64,000 nt of DNA from Streptomyces sp. NBC_01306. Lineage in GTDB: Bacteria > Actinomycetota > Actinomycetes > Streptomycetales > Streptomycetaceae. Within the stretch, counting starts at the first letter, position 1. Every line of letters starts with the position of its first letter. Below the pieces are notes generated by a model. It saw only the letters and a program-made list of their open reading frames with translations. It was not told the DNA's origin and made no database searches. The stretch lies in contig NZ_JAPEPC010000003.1 of assembly GCF_026340465.1 (NCBI RefSeq), positions 62,001 to 126,000 of the forward strand, read 5' to 3'. A program made the translations under genes and the position numbers. Below, piece after piece: positions 1 through 8,759 of the stretch.

Positions 1-444
1 GCCGGAATGAAGCCCGGCGAAGGCTTCGACGCCTTCGTCCTGCCTCCCGTGGACGCCTCCACCAAGAGGTCCGTCATCACCGAGGCCGGTGTCCTCGCCG
101 TACCGGAGAAGGCCGTGTCGCACGACGCCGCCATGGCCAACGCCGCGCACTGGCTGGACCCGTCGGTCCAGCGAGTATGGACCGACTTCCTCCAGGACGG
201 CTCGGCCAATCCGAAGGCGGTCATCAGCAACCCGGTACTCGCCCGCCTCAAAGAACAGGCCCGGCGCGAGCACTGGACCGAGCTTCCCCGGTACGGACAG
301 TCCGGGCCGCCCAACCTCATTCAGGGAAACACCGACGACCTGGGAGCCTTCATGACGCAGGCCATGTCCCCGGAGGCCTTGCTGCGCAGCATGGCGAGCC
401 GGGCGTCCAAGGAGTGGGCCGCCTGGAACAAGGACGAGTCATGA
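1..444 (+). CDS. Sugar ABC transporter solute-binding protein, C-terminal part (5' truncated by window edge)
   Basis: Only the last 147 or so codons are present; the reading frame is open from the first base. The sequence (Trp/Pro-rich loops, a helical tail ending in SRASKEWAAWNKDES) resembles the C-terminal lobe of extracellular binding proteins of the carbohydrate uptake (CUT1) class. The best support is context: its stop codon overlaps the start of the next gene (ATGA), and two CUT1 permeases follow. No lipobox or signal peptide can be seen because the N-terminus is outside the window. Likely role is capture of mannose-containing oligosaccharides, inferred from the downstream mannosidases. 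Confidence 0.75.
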   Translation, partial: AGMKPGEGFDAFVLPPVDASTKRSVITEAGVLAVPEKAVSHDAAMANAAHWLDPSVQRVWTDFLQDGSANPKAVISNPVLARLKEQARREHWTELPRYGQSGPPNLIQGNTDDLGAFMTQAMSPEALLRSMASRASKEWAAWNKDES

Positions 445-1388
445 CATCGGCACTCGACAGGCGGCCCCCGGCGCCGGGCCCTCCCGCCCCCGGCCCGCCA
501 CCCGCCGCGCCGACTCGCAGGCCTCACCGCAGACTCAGGGACACGCTCGTGGGGGCAGGGTTCCTGGCACCCGCCGTGCTGCTCGTCTCCGCACTGCTCC
601 TGGCCCCGTTCGCGGCGACCCTCTACCGGGGGTTCTTCAGTGACGGCCGCGTCTCGGGCTTCACCTGGTTCACCAACTACGGGCTGTTCTTCACCGACCC
701 GGTGCTCGCCAAGTCGATCGAGAACACCCTGATGTGGGTGGTCGGCACGGTCGCCCTTCCACTGGCCCTCGGCCTGGGGATCGCGATCATGACCGACGGC
801 GCCCGGTGGTCACGGGTGGCGCGGCTGCTGGTGGTCCTTCCCTACGCGATCTCCGGCTCCGCCGTCGCGGTCGTGTGGAACTTCATCCTCACCAGCGACG
901 GCGCCGCCAACCAGGCGCTCAAGGCGCTCGGTCTGGGCTCCTTCGCCCAGGGCTGGCTGCTCGAATGGCCGGGCAACACCCTGGTGATGATCGTCGCCAA
1001 CACCTGGCAGTCGACCGGTGTGGCCGTGATCCTCTTTCTGGTCGGCCTGCAGACCATCCCGCCGGAGACCCTGGAAGCGGCGTCCCTGGACGGCGCCACC
1101 GGCTGGAGCAAATTCTGGTACGTCATCCTGCCCCAGCTGAGGACGGTCTCCGTGATCGTCGTCGGCAGCAGCCTCGTCAACGGTCTGAAGTCGTTCGACC
1201 TGATCTGGGTCCTCACCCAGGGCGGTCCCGGCCGCAACTCCGAGACGCTCGCGGTCTCGATGTACCAGGAGACGTTCCTCGCGCTGCGTCCCGGCGCCGG
1301 CGCGGCCGTCGCGGTCGTCCTCACCGTCATCGTGCTGCTGGCCTCCTGGCTCTATCTGCGGCGCCAACTGACCCCGAAAGGCGCCTGA
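441..1388 (+). CDS. Carbohydrate ABC transporter permease (MalF type)
   Basis: A 315-residue membrane protein. It starts with about 35 Pro/Ala/Arg-rich cytoplasmic residues, followed by roughly six hydrophobic segments, the first around residues 37-60. The EAA loop that contacts the ATPase is clear (EAASLDGATGWSKFWYVILP, beginning near residue 211). The ATG at 441 overlaps the stop of the binding-protein gene by 4 bases, so translation is probably coupled. It would form the membrane channel with the next gene. No ATPase is encoded nearby; Streptomyces CUT1 systems commonly share the multitask ATPase MsiK encoded elsewhere, so this is expected. Confidence 0.93.
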   Translation: MTSALDRRPPAPGPPAPGPPPAAPTRRPHRRLRDTLVGAGFLAPAVLLVSALLLAPFAATLYRGFFSDGRVSGFTWFTNYGLFFTDPVLAKSIENTLMWVVGTVALPLALGLGIAIMTDGARWSRVARLLVVLPYAISGSAVAVVWNFILTSDGAANQALKALGLGSFAQGWLLEWPGNTLVMIVANTWQSTGVAVILFLVGLQTIPPETLEAASLDGATGWSKFWYVILPQLRTVSVIVVGSSLVNGLKSFDLIWVLTQGGPGRNSETLAVSMYQETFLALRPGAGAAVAVVLTVIVLLASWLYLRRQLTPKGA

Positions 1389-1390
1389 CC

Positions 1391-2221
1391 ATGCCCATCC
1401 GCCGTATCTCCGCGGGCACCGTCCTGCGTAACACGACCCTGGTGGTCGTCTCCCTGCTCTGGGCCGTGCCGACCTGGCTGCTCGTGGTCAACGCGCTCGT
1501 GCCGGCCGCCCAGTACGGCGGCAGCCCGCACTGGTGGCCGCACGGGGGCTTCGGGCTCTTCGACAACATGTCCCAGGCGTGGACCCGGGCCAGGCTGGGG
1601 CCCGCCATGGGCAACAGCCTGCTGTACGCGGTGACCAGCGCGGCCGCTGCGATCCTCGTGGCCACCACCGCAGCCTTCGCGACGGTCATCATGCCGGTGA
1701 AACGCAAGACCCTGTGGTTCTGGCTGATCTACTCGGGCACGCTGCTGCCGCTCCAGGTCTTCCTGCGGCCCCTCTTCCTGGCCTATGCGAACACCGGTCT
1801 CTACGACGCCCAGCTCGGGCTGTTCCTGGTGTACGTCGCGGTGGCGATCCCGTTCGCGTACTTCATCATGCGCAACTTCGCCCGGACTCTTCCCGGTGAG
1901 GTGATCGAGGCGGCACGGCTGGACGGCGCGTCCTGGTGGCGGATCTTCTGGCAGATCCACGTACCGCTGTCGAAGTCGGCGATGGTCGCCGCCTTCGTAT
2001 TCCAGTTCGTGGCCGTCTGGAACGACCTTCTCTTCGGCATCACCCTCTCCACCAGCCGCAACATCCGCCCCGTGATGGCCGCGCTCGCCGAACTCCAGGG
2101 CAACTACTCCAACGTCGGCCCTCCGGTCGTCCTCGGCGGCGCCCTCCTCGTCTCGCTGCCCACCGTCGTTCTGTTCTTCTCCGCCCAGCGCTTCTTCGTC
2201 AGCAGCCTCAAGCTCAGCTGA
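1391..2221 (+). CDS. Carbohydrate ABC transporter permease (MalG type)
   Basis: A 276-residue partner permease starting two bases after the previous stop. It has about six membrane segments and an EAA loop beginning near residue 172 (EAARLDGASWWRIFWQIHVP). The C-terminus ends in FFVSSLKLS, typical of the MalG class. Together with the upstream permease and binding protein it makes a CUT1 sugar importer. Co-transcription with the following GH76 and GH38 genes is likely from orientation and short gaps, and suggests the substrate is a mannan-derived oligosaccharide. Confidence 0.94.
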   Translation: MPIRRISAGTVLRNTTLVVVSLLWAVPTWLLVVNALVPAAQYGGSPHWWPHGGFGLFDNMSQAWTRARLGPAMGNSLLYAVTSAAAAILVATTAAFATVIMPVKRKTLWFWLIYSGTLLPLQVFLRPLFLAYANTGLYDAQLGLFLVYVAVAIPFAYFIMRNFARTLPGEVIEAARLDGASWWRIFWQIHVPLSKSAMVAAFVFQFVAVWNDLLFGITLSTSRNIRPVMAALAELQGNYSNVGPPVVLGGALLVSLPTVVLFFSAQRFFVSSLKLS

Positions 2222-2305
2222 CGCCGACGCGAGGACGTGCCACCACCAGTACTCCTTCTCGCGAGTCACCACGCCATGAGCCGATCCCCCGAAAGGCACA
2301 CTCCG

Positions 2306-3484
2306 GTGAAGATCTCTGCCCGCGCCGCTCTCACCCTCGCCGTCGTCCCACTGCTCTCCGCCGCACTGTGCACCGCGCCGGCCTTCGCCAACGCGGGGCC
2401 GGCGGCGAACCCGTGGACCGGCCGCGCCGAAGACGCGTACGACGCACTCCAGAAGAACCTCTACCAGGGAGCGGACCATCACGGGCTCTACCAGGAGGAG
2501 ACCCCGCGGCAGAGCACCGACAACGCCCACTCCTACCTGTGGCCCCTGCGCGAAGCCACGGCGGCCACCGTGGACATGGCGGGTCTCCCCACGTCCGGAA
2601 CGTCCTACACGGCGGACGCAACCGAACGCTTCCGCACTCTTGAGCTCTACTTCGACCCCCGCGACGGACGCCCCGGTTACGACTCCTACCTCCCCGCACC
2701 CCTCGGCCAGGGCGGGGACGTCTTCTACGACGACAACTCGGTGGTCGGACTCTCCCTCCTGGACCAGTACCGCGCCACCGGGGATGCCACATACCTCGGC
2801 CGGGCGGAGCAGAGCTTCGACATCGTCAGCCGTGGCTGGGACGACGACCCGGCCAAGGCCTGTCCAGGAGGCATGGACTGGGTCGACTCCACCAGCAACA
2901 CCATGCGCGCCGCCAACGTCACCGGGCTCGCCGCCGAACTGGCCGCGCGGCTCTACCAGGCGACATCCGGTGACCGCTATCTGGCGAGCGCGAAGAAGTG
3001 GTACGAGTGGAACTGGTCCTGTCTGCGCCAGGCTCCGGGGCTCTACCACAACAGCCGTGGCGACGACGGGACCGTCAACACCACGCTCTGGACGTACAAC
3101 TCCGGAGCCATGGTCGGCACTGCCACCACGCTCTACCGGGCCACCGGCGACCGCTCCTACCTCAAGCGAGCTGTCCAGGACGCCGACGCCTCGCTCGCGT
3201 ACTGGAAGCAGGGCGACCGGCTGCATGACCAGCCCGCGATCTTCAACGCCATCTACTTCGACAACCTGCGGATCCTGAACGCCGTACGGCCCGACCCGGC
3301 CTACCGCCAGGTGGAGAGCGCCTACGCGGAGCAGACCTGGAAGGAGAACCGGGACCCCTCGACCGGGCTCTTCCGGTTCCAGCCCTCGGGCGGCGGCGAC
3401 TACGACGCCACCGCGCCCGCCGAAACCCTCGAACAGTCCGCGATGGTCCAGATCTTCGCCGGCCTCGCCACCCATCGCTCCTGA
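2306..3484 (+). CDS. Secreted glycoside hydrolase family 76 (alpha-1,6-mannanase-like)
   Basis: A 392-residue protein. I chose the GTG at 2306 because GAAAGG lies 9 bases upstream and a good Sec signal peptide follows directly (KISARAAL, hydrophobic core, cleavage near APAFA-NA). The mature part looks like an (alpha/alpha)6 barrel with repeated Tyr/Trp-rich helices. The paired acidic motif YDDNSVVGL (Asp142-Asp143) matches the catalytic Asp pair of GH76. Family members act on alpha-1,6-mannan backbones such as fungal cell-wall mannan. Placed between the importer and an alpha-mannosidase, it probably supplies oligosaccharides outside the cell. An ATG at 2276 is possible but lacks a ribosome site. 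Confidence 0.85.
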   Translation: MKISARAALTLAVVPLLSAALCTAPAFANAGPAANPWTGRAEDAYDALQKNLYQGADHHGLYQEETPRQSTDNAHSYLWPLREATAATVDMAGLPTSGTSYTADATERFRTLELYFDPRDGRPGYDSYLPAPLGQGGDVFYDDNSVVGLSLLDQYRATGDATYLGRAEQSFDIVSRGWDDDPAKACPGGMDWVDSTSNTMRAANVTGLAAELAARLYQATSGDRYLASAKKWYEWNWSCLRQAPGLYHNSRGDDGTVNTTLWTYNSGAMVGTATTLYRATGDRSYLKRAVQDADASLAYWKQGDRLHDQPAIFNAIYFDNLRILNAVRPDPAYRQVESAYAEQTWKENRDPSTGLFRFQPSGGGDYDATAPAETLEQSAMVQIFAGLATHRS

Positions 3485-3577
3485 CCTCTTCACCTCCTGC
3501 CGTCCGCACACCCGCACGTCACCACCGACCGCTGTACGCACCAGACCGGCACCACGCCAGAGCGGAGAACCCTCTCC

Positions 3578-6500
3578 ATGCCCCGCCCAGATCTGTCCCG
3601 CCCCTCCTGGTGGGACTCCGACATAGCCCGCGACATCCTGCGCGACCGCGGTGTCAGCTCCACCGGAGTCCTCGGCGGACGCCCCGTCCGGCTCTCCTGC
3701 GAGCCGCTGCTGCGCCACGACGGTGACGGCGGTCTGCTCCAGTCCGTACGGGTACGGACCGACCGCCCCGTCACCGTCGCCCGCGTCACCACCGTGTCCG
3801 GAAGCGCCCTGCGCTGCGACCTGGTCCCCGGGCCCGACGGCACCACCCGACTCCTGGTCCCCGAGGTGGATTCCCCGGTCCGGATCCTCATCGAACTGCC
3901 CGAGCTGGCCGAGGGCGAGAGCGTCGAAGTACAACTCACTCCGCAGCGTCACTGGACCCTGCATCTGGTCCAGCACGCCCATCTCGACATCGGCTACACC
4001 GACCCGCAGGGCACGGTCCTCGCCGAGGGACGCAAATACCTCGACTCGCTCCTGGAGCTGTGCCGTACAACGGACGACTGGCCCCAGGAGTCCAGGTTCC
4101 GCTGGGCCGTCGAAGGGTTCTTCAGCTACGAGAACTGGTCGGCCAACCGTCCGGCGGAACAGGTCGCGGAGTTCCTGGAGCGGGTCCGCGAGGGCCGCAT
4201 AGAGCTCGCCGCGATGCCGTTCAACCTGCACACCGAGACATGCTCCACCGATGAACTCCACGAACTGCTCCGCCCGGTACGGGAGCTGCGTGACCAGCAC
4301 GGCATCGACATCACCACGGCGATGCAGACGGATGTCCCCGGGCAGGTAGTGGGGCTGCCCGACGTCCTCGCCGACAGTGGCATCCGCTATCTCTCGGTCG
4401 CCCACAACTGGGCCGGACGCGCCGTGCCGCACCACGTCGGCGGCGGGCAACTGCCCCGGCTGTTCCGCTGGAAGGCACCCAGCGGGCGCAGCGTGCTGGT
4501 GTGGCGCACCGACACCCCACACGGGCTCGCGTACATGGAGGGCTCGATCCTCGGCTTCGACGAGTCCTTCGCCCGCGTCGACGACCTCCTGCCGAACTAT
4601 CTCTCGGCGCTGGCCACCCACCAGTACCCGCACGAAGGGCGCGGCATCCCCGGGTTCCCCGTACTGGACGAGGAGTTCAAGGGCGACCCCTATCCCTGGG
4701 ACATCCTGCATCTGCGCGTGCTGGGCAAGTTCGCGGACAACGGTCCGCCGCGCCGCATCATCGCCGACACCGTGCGCCGGTGGAACGAAGAGTGGGCCTT
4801 CCCCGTCCTGCGCACCTCACGCAACGAGGACTTCTTCCTCGACGCCGAGGCGCGCCTCGGCGACCGCTTGGAGACCTTCGAGGGCGATTGGAGCGACTGG
4901 TGGGTGGACGGCGTCGGGGCGGGCGCCGTCCCGCTGGCCGCCACCCGCGACGGTCAGGCGGCACTGGCCGACGCCCAAACGGTGGCCGGGTACGCGGAGA
5001 TCCTCGGAGCCCACGGCGGCGCGGAGATCACCGCGTCCGCGCCCGCGGTCTACCGGGCCGCTTCGTTGTTCAACGAGCACACCTGGGGAGGCGGCGACCC
5101 GTGGACGCACGGCGATCACGGCCATGCCTCCGGCGAGCGGCAGTGGCACTGGAAGTACGCCCAGGCGCTGCGGGCCCACGACGACGCGAGGACTCTCCTC
5201 GACGGCGCAGGCGCCGCGCTCGGCACCCGGCTCTCGCCCCGCCAGGGCACTCTCGCCGGCTACTACGTCACCAACACCTGCAGCTGGCAGCGCTCCGAGA
5301 CGGTCCGGCTGTTCCTTCCGGAGAGCACAGTCCCGCTGGAGGACTGTGTCCACCTGCTCGACACGCGAGACGGCTCACCGCTGGAGCACACCGAGGAGGC
5401 CCAGACCAACGAACTGCACCGGGCCGCAGGCCGCTTCCTGCTCTTCCGGCTCGGGGACGTGCCCGCGCACGGTGCGGTGCGGGTGGACGTCGTACCCGCC
5501 GATACGGCTCCTCCGGCCGCAGCGGACGCCGGAGACTCCACCGTCCTGGAGAACGAGTTCCTGCGGGTGCGCGTTGATCTGCGCTCGGCCTGGATCGGAT
5601 CAGTCACCGACAAACGGACGGGCCGGGAACTGGTCCGCCAGGACGCGACGGTCGGCCTGAACGGCTATGTGTACGACGAGTACGCCACGGCCGGCGGCTT
5701 CAACCACCAGTCGAGCAAGACCACGGCCACGGACTCCATGCATCTGCTCGCGTCGCGCACCACGGCCCCGCCGGCTGCGCTGGTGGACCGCTTCTCCGAC
5801 GCGACCGGTCAGACACTCGTCTACGAGTGCGCACCGGCCGGCACCGAGCGCCTGCGTGTCCGGGTCCATCTTCCGCGTGGCGAGGCCCGCATCGATCTGG
5901 AGAACCGGATCGCCAAGAGCGCGACCCTGACCAAGGAAAGCGCGTTCTTCGCGTTCCCCTTCGCCATGGAGGCCCCTGTCGTCCGGATGGAGGCCACCGG
6001 GGGCATGACGGGCACCGGCCTTCCGACAGTGCCGGGATCGGCGCGGCACATGCGCGCGGTGCGGCGCTGGGTCAGCTTCCAGGAGGGGACGACGGTCGCA
6101 GCCGTGGCCACCCAGGACGCCCCGCTGGTGCAGATCGGCGGAATCGCGATTCCCTACGTTCCCTACCCGCAGTCACTCGCTCAGGAGGAGCCCGGCACTC
6201 TCTTCTCCTGGGTGCACAACAACATCTGGGACACCAACTTCCCTTCGGAGCAGGCCTTCGACCATGTCTTCCGGTACAGCGTGGGCGTGGCATCCTCCAC
6301 CGACTGCGCGGGCCCCGAACTGGGCATGCGAACGGCGTCCGCCGGCAGCCGCCCCCTGCTGGCGGTGCGCGCGAAGGGCGAGGCGATCGAGGAGCCGAGG
6401 ACCTCGTACGGACTGCTGGCCGTCAGCGATCCACGGATCAGGATCGTGGGTCTCACCGTGCCCGCTCAGGGGCGGGTGCTGGCCAGACTCCAGTCGTACG

Positions 6501-6670
6501 CGCAGGAGCCGGTCACCTGCCGGATCACGCCGGGATTCCCGGTGGCGGAGGCAGAAGCCGCCGACTATCTGGGAGCCACGGGTGCGCGACTGGAGCCTGA
6601 TCCCGACGGCTCTGTGCCGGTCGTGGTGCCGACCCTGGGGACCACAGCTGTACTGCTGCGGCTCCTCTGA
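3578..6670 (+). CDS. Alpha-mannosidase, glycoside hydrolase family 38
   Basis: A 1030-residue protein, usual size for bacterial GH38. The N-terminal catalytic domain has the metal-binding motif QHAHLDIGYTD (from residue 132) and the nucleophile region MQTDVPGQ (Asp252). A helical middle domain follows (SLFNEHTWGGGDPWTHGDHG, near residue 495), then a long beta-sandwich C-terminal half. No signal peptide is visible, so it probably works in the cytoplasm on imported mannosides, trimming alpha-linked mannose. It sits 93 bases after GH76 in the same direction, and the Asp/His metal ligands and nucleophile are intact. Confidence 0.95.
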   Translation: MPRPDLSRPSWWDSDIARDILRDRGVSSTGVLGGRPVRLSCEPLLRHDGDGGLLQSVRVRTDRPVTVARVTTVSGSALRCDLVPGPDGTTRLLVPEVDSPVRILIELPELAEGESVEVQLTPQRHWTLHLVQHAHLDIGYTDPQGTVLAEGRKYLDSLLELCRTTDDWPQESRFRWAVEGFFSYENWSANRPAEQVAEFLERVREGRIELAAMPFNLHTETCSTDELHELLRPVRELRDQHGIDITTAMQTDVPGQVVGLPDVLADSGIRYLSVAHNWAGRAVPHHVGGGQLPRLFRWKAPSGRSVLVWRTDTPHGLAYMEGSILGFDESFARVDDLLPNYLSALATHQYPHEGRGIPGFPVLDEEFKGDPYPWDILHLRVLGKFADNGPPRRIIADTVRRWNEEWAFPVLRTSRNEDFFLDAEARLGDRLETFEGDWSDWWVDGVGAGAVPLAATRDGQAALADAQTVAGYAEILGAHGGAEITASAPAVYRAASLFNEHTWGGGDPWTHGDHGHASGERQWHWKYAQALRAHDDARTLLDGAGAALGTRLSPRQGTLAGYYVTNTCSWQRSETVRLFLPESTVPLEDCVHLLDTRDGSPLEHTEEAQTNELHRAAGRFLLFRLGDVPAHGAVRVDVVPADTAPPAAADAGDSTVLENEFLRVRVDLRSAWIGSVTDKRTGRELVRQDATVGLNGYVYDEYATAGGFNHQSSKTTATDSMHLLASRTTAPPAALVDRFSDATGQTLVYECAPAGTERLRVRVHLPRGEARIDLENRIAKSATLTKESAFFAFPFAMEAPVVRMEATGGMTGTGLPTVPGSARHMRAVRRWVSFQEGTTVAAVATQDAPLVQIGGIAIPYVPYPQSLAQEEPGTLFSWVHNNIWDTNFPSEQAFDHVFRYSVGVASSTDCAGPELGMRTASAGSRPLLAVRAKGEAIEEPRTSYGLLAVSDPRIRIVGLTVPAQGRVLARLQSYAQEPVTCRITPGFPVAEAEAADYLGATGARLEPDPDGSVPVVVPTLGTTAVLLRLL

Positions 6671-6829
6671 GGGACAGCCAGTGGTCAGGCTGCGGCCCCT
6701 GGTGGTTTCCGGGTTTGTCGGCCGGGGCGGTGGATGTGTGGGGTCTTGGCGATCGCTTGTGGTGGGTGATCGTGTCGCTGAGCGGAGTTGGGCGGCTTTC
6801 GCGCGGCAGTAACCGGATCACCGAAAGAG

Positions 6830-7046
6830 AGGTGACTGGACCGTATCCGGCATCTCACCGTCGTCCTCCCGCCCCAGCACGCGGCTCGCCTCTTCGACGC
6901 CCAGCAGCGGGGCGAGGCGATGACCGGCTGCGCGAACTCACCGCCGAAGCACTCAAGGAGGTGTACTTCCAGACGGCGGCCGCCGCGCAGGCTCCCTGGA
7001 TGAAGTACAGATCAACGACGTGCTGGACCTTGAGTTCGAGCTGTAG
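6830..7046 (+). pseudogene. Remnant of a small protein gene, three frames
   Basis: Protein-like sequence continues only if the frame changes twice: RIRHLTVVLPPQHAARLFDA, then DDRLRELTAEALKEVYFQTA, then LDEVQINDVLDLEFEL followed by TAG. Codon bias is Streptomyces-like throughout, which points to a decayed gene and not random sequence. I do not recognise the family. The rest of 6671-7123 shows nothing else I can support. Confidence 0.4.
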
Positions 7047-7123
7047 AGACCGCCCCCGAACAACCTGCGGGCCCCGGATGTGAATGAGCACTTCATCTGC
7101 CGGCTGAACGTTCGGGGCCACGG

Positions 7124-7453
7124 TCAGGGCACGTTGCGTCGTCCGAGCGCCTCGGCGACTGGTTCGCCACTGCGCCGGGCATGTGTCATCCGCTCGCGTA
7201 TCTCCCGGAGAGTCCGGGGCCGGTAGCCAGGTCCGCCACAACAGCTCTTGTGGAAGCCCACGCCAGCATTCAGCAGCACGGTGAGAGTCCGCCATGCTGC
7301 GAGGTCCCGCCGCCGGGGCGTGGCGAACGCCGATCCTGCATGAATCATCGGTGCCGCACAGCGTGGACAGGTCCGCTGCCTCGTACGGTCGTAGGGCTGC
7401 TTGTACGAGACCCGGCATGAGAGGCAGACGTACGAGGTCTTCGCATGGGCCAT
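7124..7453 (-). CDS. Small zinc-ribbon-like protein of actinobacteria
   Basis: A 109-residue Arg-rich protein. It carries two Cys pairs near the N-terminus (YVCLSC and RTCPRCAAP), typical of a zinc ribbon, and a conserved middle and C-terminal part (FHKSCCGGPGYRPRTLREIR). I recall similar proteins being common in Streptomyces and often misannotated with an enzyme name. Function is unknown; a nucleic-acid or protein contact role is plausible from the ribbon alone. It stands alone, with no operon partners. Confidence 0.75.
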   Translation of the reverse strand: MAHAKTSYVCLSCRVSYKQPYDRTRQRTCPRCAAPMIHAGSAFATPRRRDLAAWRTLTVLLNAGVGFHKSCCGGPGYRPRTLREIRERMTHARRSGEPVAEALGRRNVP

Positions 7454-8095
7454 GTGCTCAGCCTAGAGATGACACCGTGTGCTGGCCAGTGGCTTTCCGT
7501 ACCGGAGAGGTGAGCGGTGCGGGCCGGCCCGTCTGCCCGGACGGCCGGCCTCCAGCTCGTGGAGCTCCGCGCCGAGCGATGACCAAACTGCCGCCCGGAC
7601 GCCGCCGGCATCGAAACAAACGGCCAGCCGATCTGGCTGCGGCCGACAACCGGCCAGACTTCACCGCCGCTACCAGATCCGTACGAACGCTCCAGCTTCT
7701 GATGCAGCGCGCCCACCTCACCCGTTGAGCCGGAATAAGAGAAAGGCCTCCGAGACCGGGGGCCTTCGTACACTTCGCTGACCGGCCAGCTCAACGACCA
7801 GCCCGAGGCGGTGCTACGCCCAGTTCAGCTGGTGCGGCGAGCTGTCCGGGGTCCAGCCGGTCCGTCTCGATTTGGTGTTGAGGTGCATCCAGTGAGCCTC
7901 CGCCAACTTGAAGTCACAGGTCAAAGGGCTGGCGTGACCGGCTCTCGGGGTGCTCACGCTGGTCCTGGGTGACTGTCTGCGCAGTAGGTCATCTGTCAGC
8001 GATTGGCTTGGAGGTCTGTCAGGAAGGGCTGGGCGTCTCGGAGGCAGTCGACGGGCGCCGCAGCGCCCATGGCGCCGACAGCCGAGCGGCATGGA
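7454..8095. other. Stretch without a supportable gene
   Basis: No frame shows convincing protein-family signal. A short minus-strand stretch ending near 7814 (FKLAEAHWMHLNTKSRRTG) could be the tail of a lost gene. A hairpin at 7743-7766 (AAGGCCTCCG paired with CGGGGGCCTT, one mismatch) resembles a terminator. Confidence 0.4.
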
Positions 8096-8663
8096 TCAGC
8101 CCAGCGATGCCGTTGCCGCACGCAGGTCTTCCAGGGTTGCCAATGCATGTGGCGCGAGCCCTTCTGTGTCATCACGATCACTTTCAGACCACTGGGCGTA
8201 TCCCCGCTTGAACGCGAGGACTCCCAGCTCGCCCGCGAGGTGCGCGGTCGGGTCGGGGACGCCACGGGCGATGAGCGCGGCTGTCATGGCGGCCGCGAGA
8301 CCGACGCTCTTGAGGGCGTCGCGCTCTTGTATTCGGTGCTGGCTGCCACGGCTGCTGTGAGGCGGGGGCCGAGTTCGCGGTTCGCTGGTCCCATGGCGCT
8401 CGATACGCGCTCGAACCGGCTGCTACCGCCTGGAGCGGGCTGACGCTCGCAGGGGCCTCGGTAATGCCATCGGCGAGCAGCCTGCTGAGCGTCTCCTGGC
8501 CGGCGACCAGTAGCTCGCGCTTGTCGGAGAAGTGCCGGAAGAAGGTGCTCTTGGTGACTCCGGCGCGCTCGGCGATCTGCGTCACCGTGGTGGCGTCGTA
8601 CCCCTGCTCGGTGAACAGGTCGACGGCCGTAACGACGAGTCGCTGGTCGCCCCCGCTTGCCAT
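8096..8663 (-). pseudogene. TetR-family regulator with two frameshifts
   Basis: The N-terminal helix-turn-helix is intact (TVTQIAERAGVTKSTFFRHF). After AVAAG, near 8420, the homologous sequence moves to another frame (FERVSSAMGPANRELGPRLT). Near 8325 it moves again (QERDALKSVGLAAAMTAALI), ending properly as LEDLRAATASLG at 8096. Putting the three frames together gives a normal-length TetR protein of about 190 residues, so two indels have destroyed the gene unless they are sequencing errors. It is divergent from the oxidoreductase at 8760, and the operators between them remain perfect. Confidence 0.85.
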
Positions 8664-8683
8664 CTAGCCATGCGACCAGGAGA

Positions 8684-8709
8684 GGTGATGGGACACCTGT
8701 CCCGTCACC
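8684..8709. promoter_or_regulatory. TetR operator, distal copy
   Basis: Inverted repeat GGTGATGGGAC-N4-GTCCCGTCACC with one mismatch. It has the same half-site as the copy at 8721-8744 and lies in the divergent promoter region of the TetR pseudogene and the oxidoreductase. Confidence 0.7.
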
Positions 8710-8720
8710 GTGTAGGGTCA

Positions 8721-8744
8721 GTGATGGGACAACAGTCCCATCAC
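8721..8744. promoter_or_regulatory. TetR operator, perfect palindrome
   Basis: Perfect inverted repeat GTGATGGGAC-AACA-GTCCCATCAC, 15 bases before the oxidoreductase start. The half-site GTGATGGGAC recurs at the second TetR/oxidoreductase pair near 21.4 kb, so both loci may be read by related repressors. Confidence 0.8.
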
Positions 8745-8759
8745 TTTCAGGGAGAGCTC

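Noticed and set aside
1352..4711. Very long minus-strand open frame opposite the mannosidase and permease genes
   Set aside because: It is the antisense of well-supported genes. Its protein is low-complexity Gly/Val/Arg-rich with no domains, as expected from high-GC codon bias.
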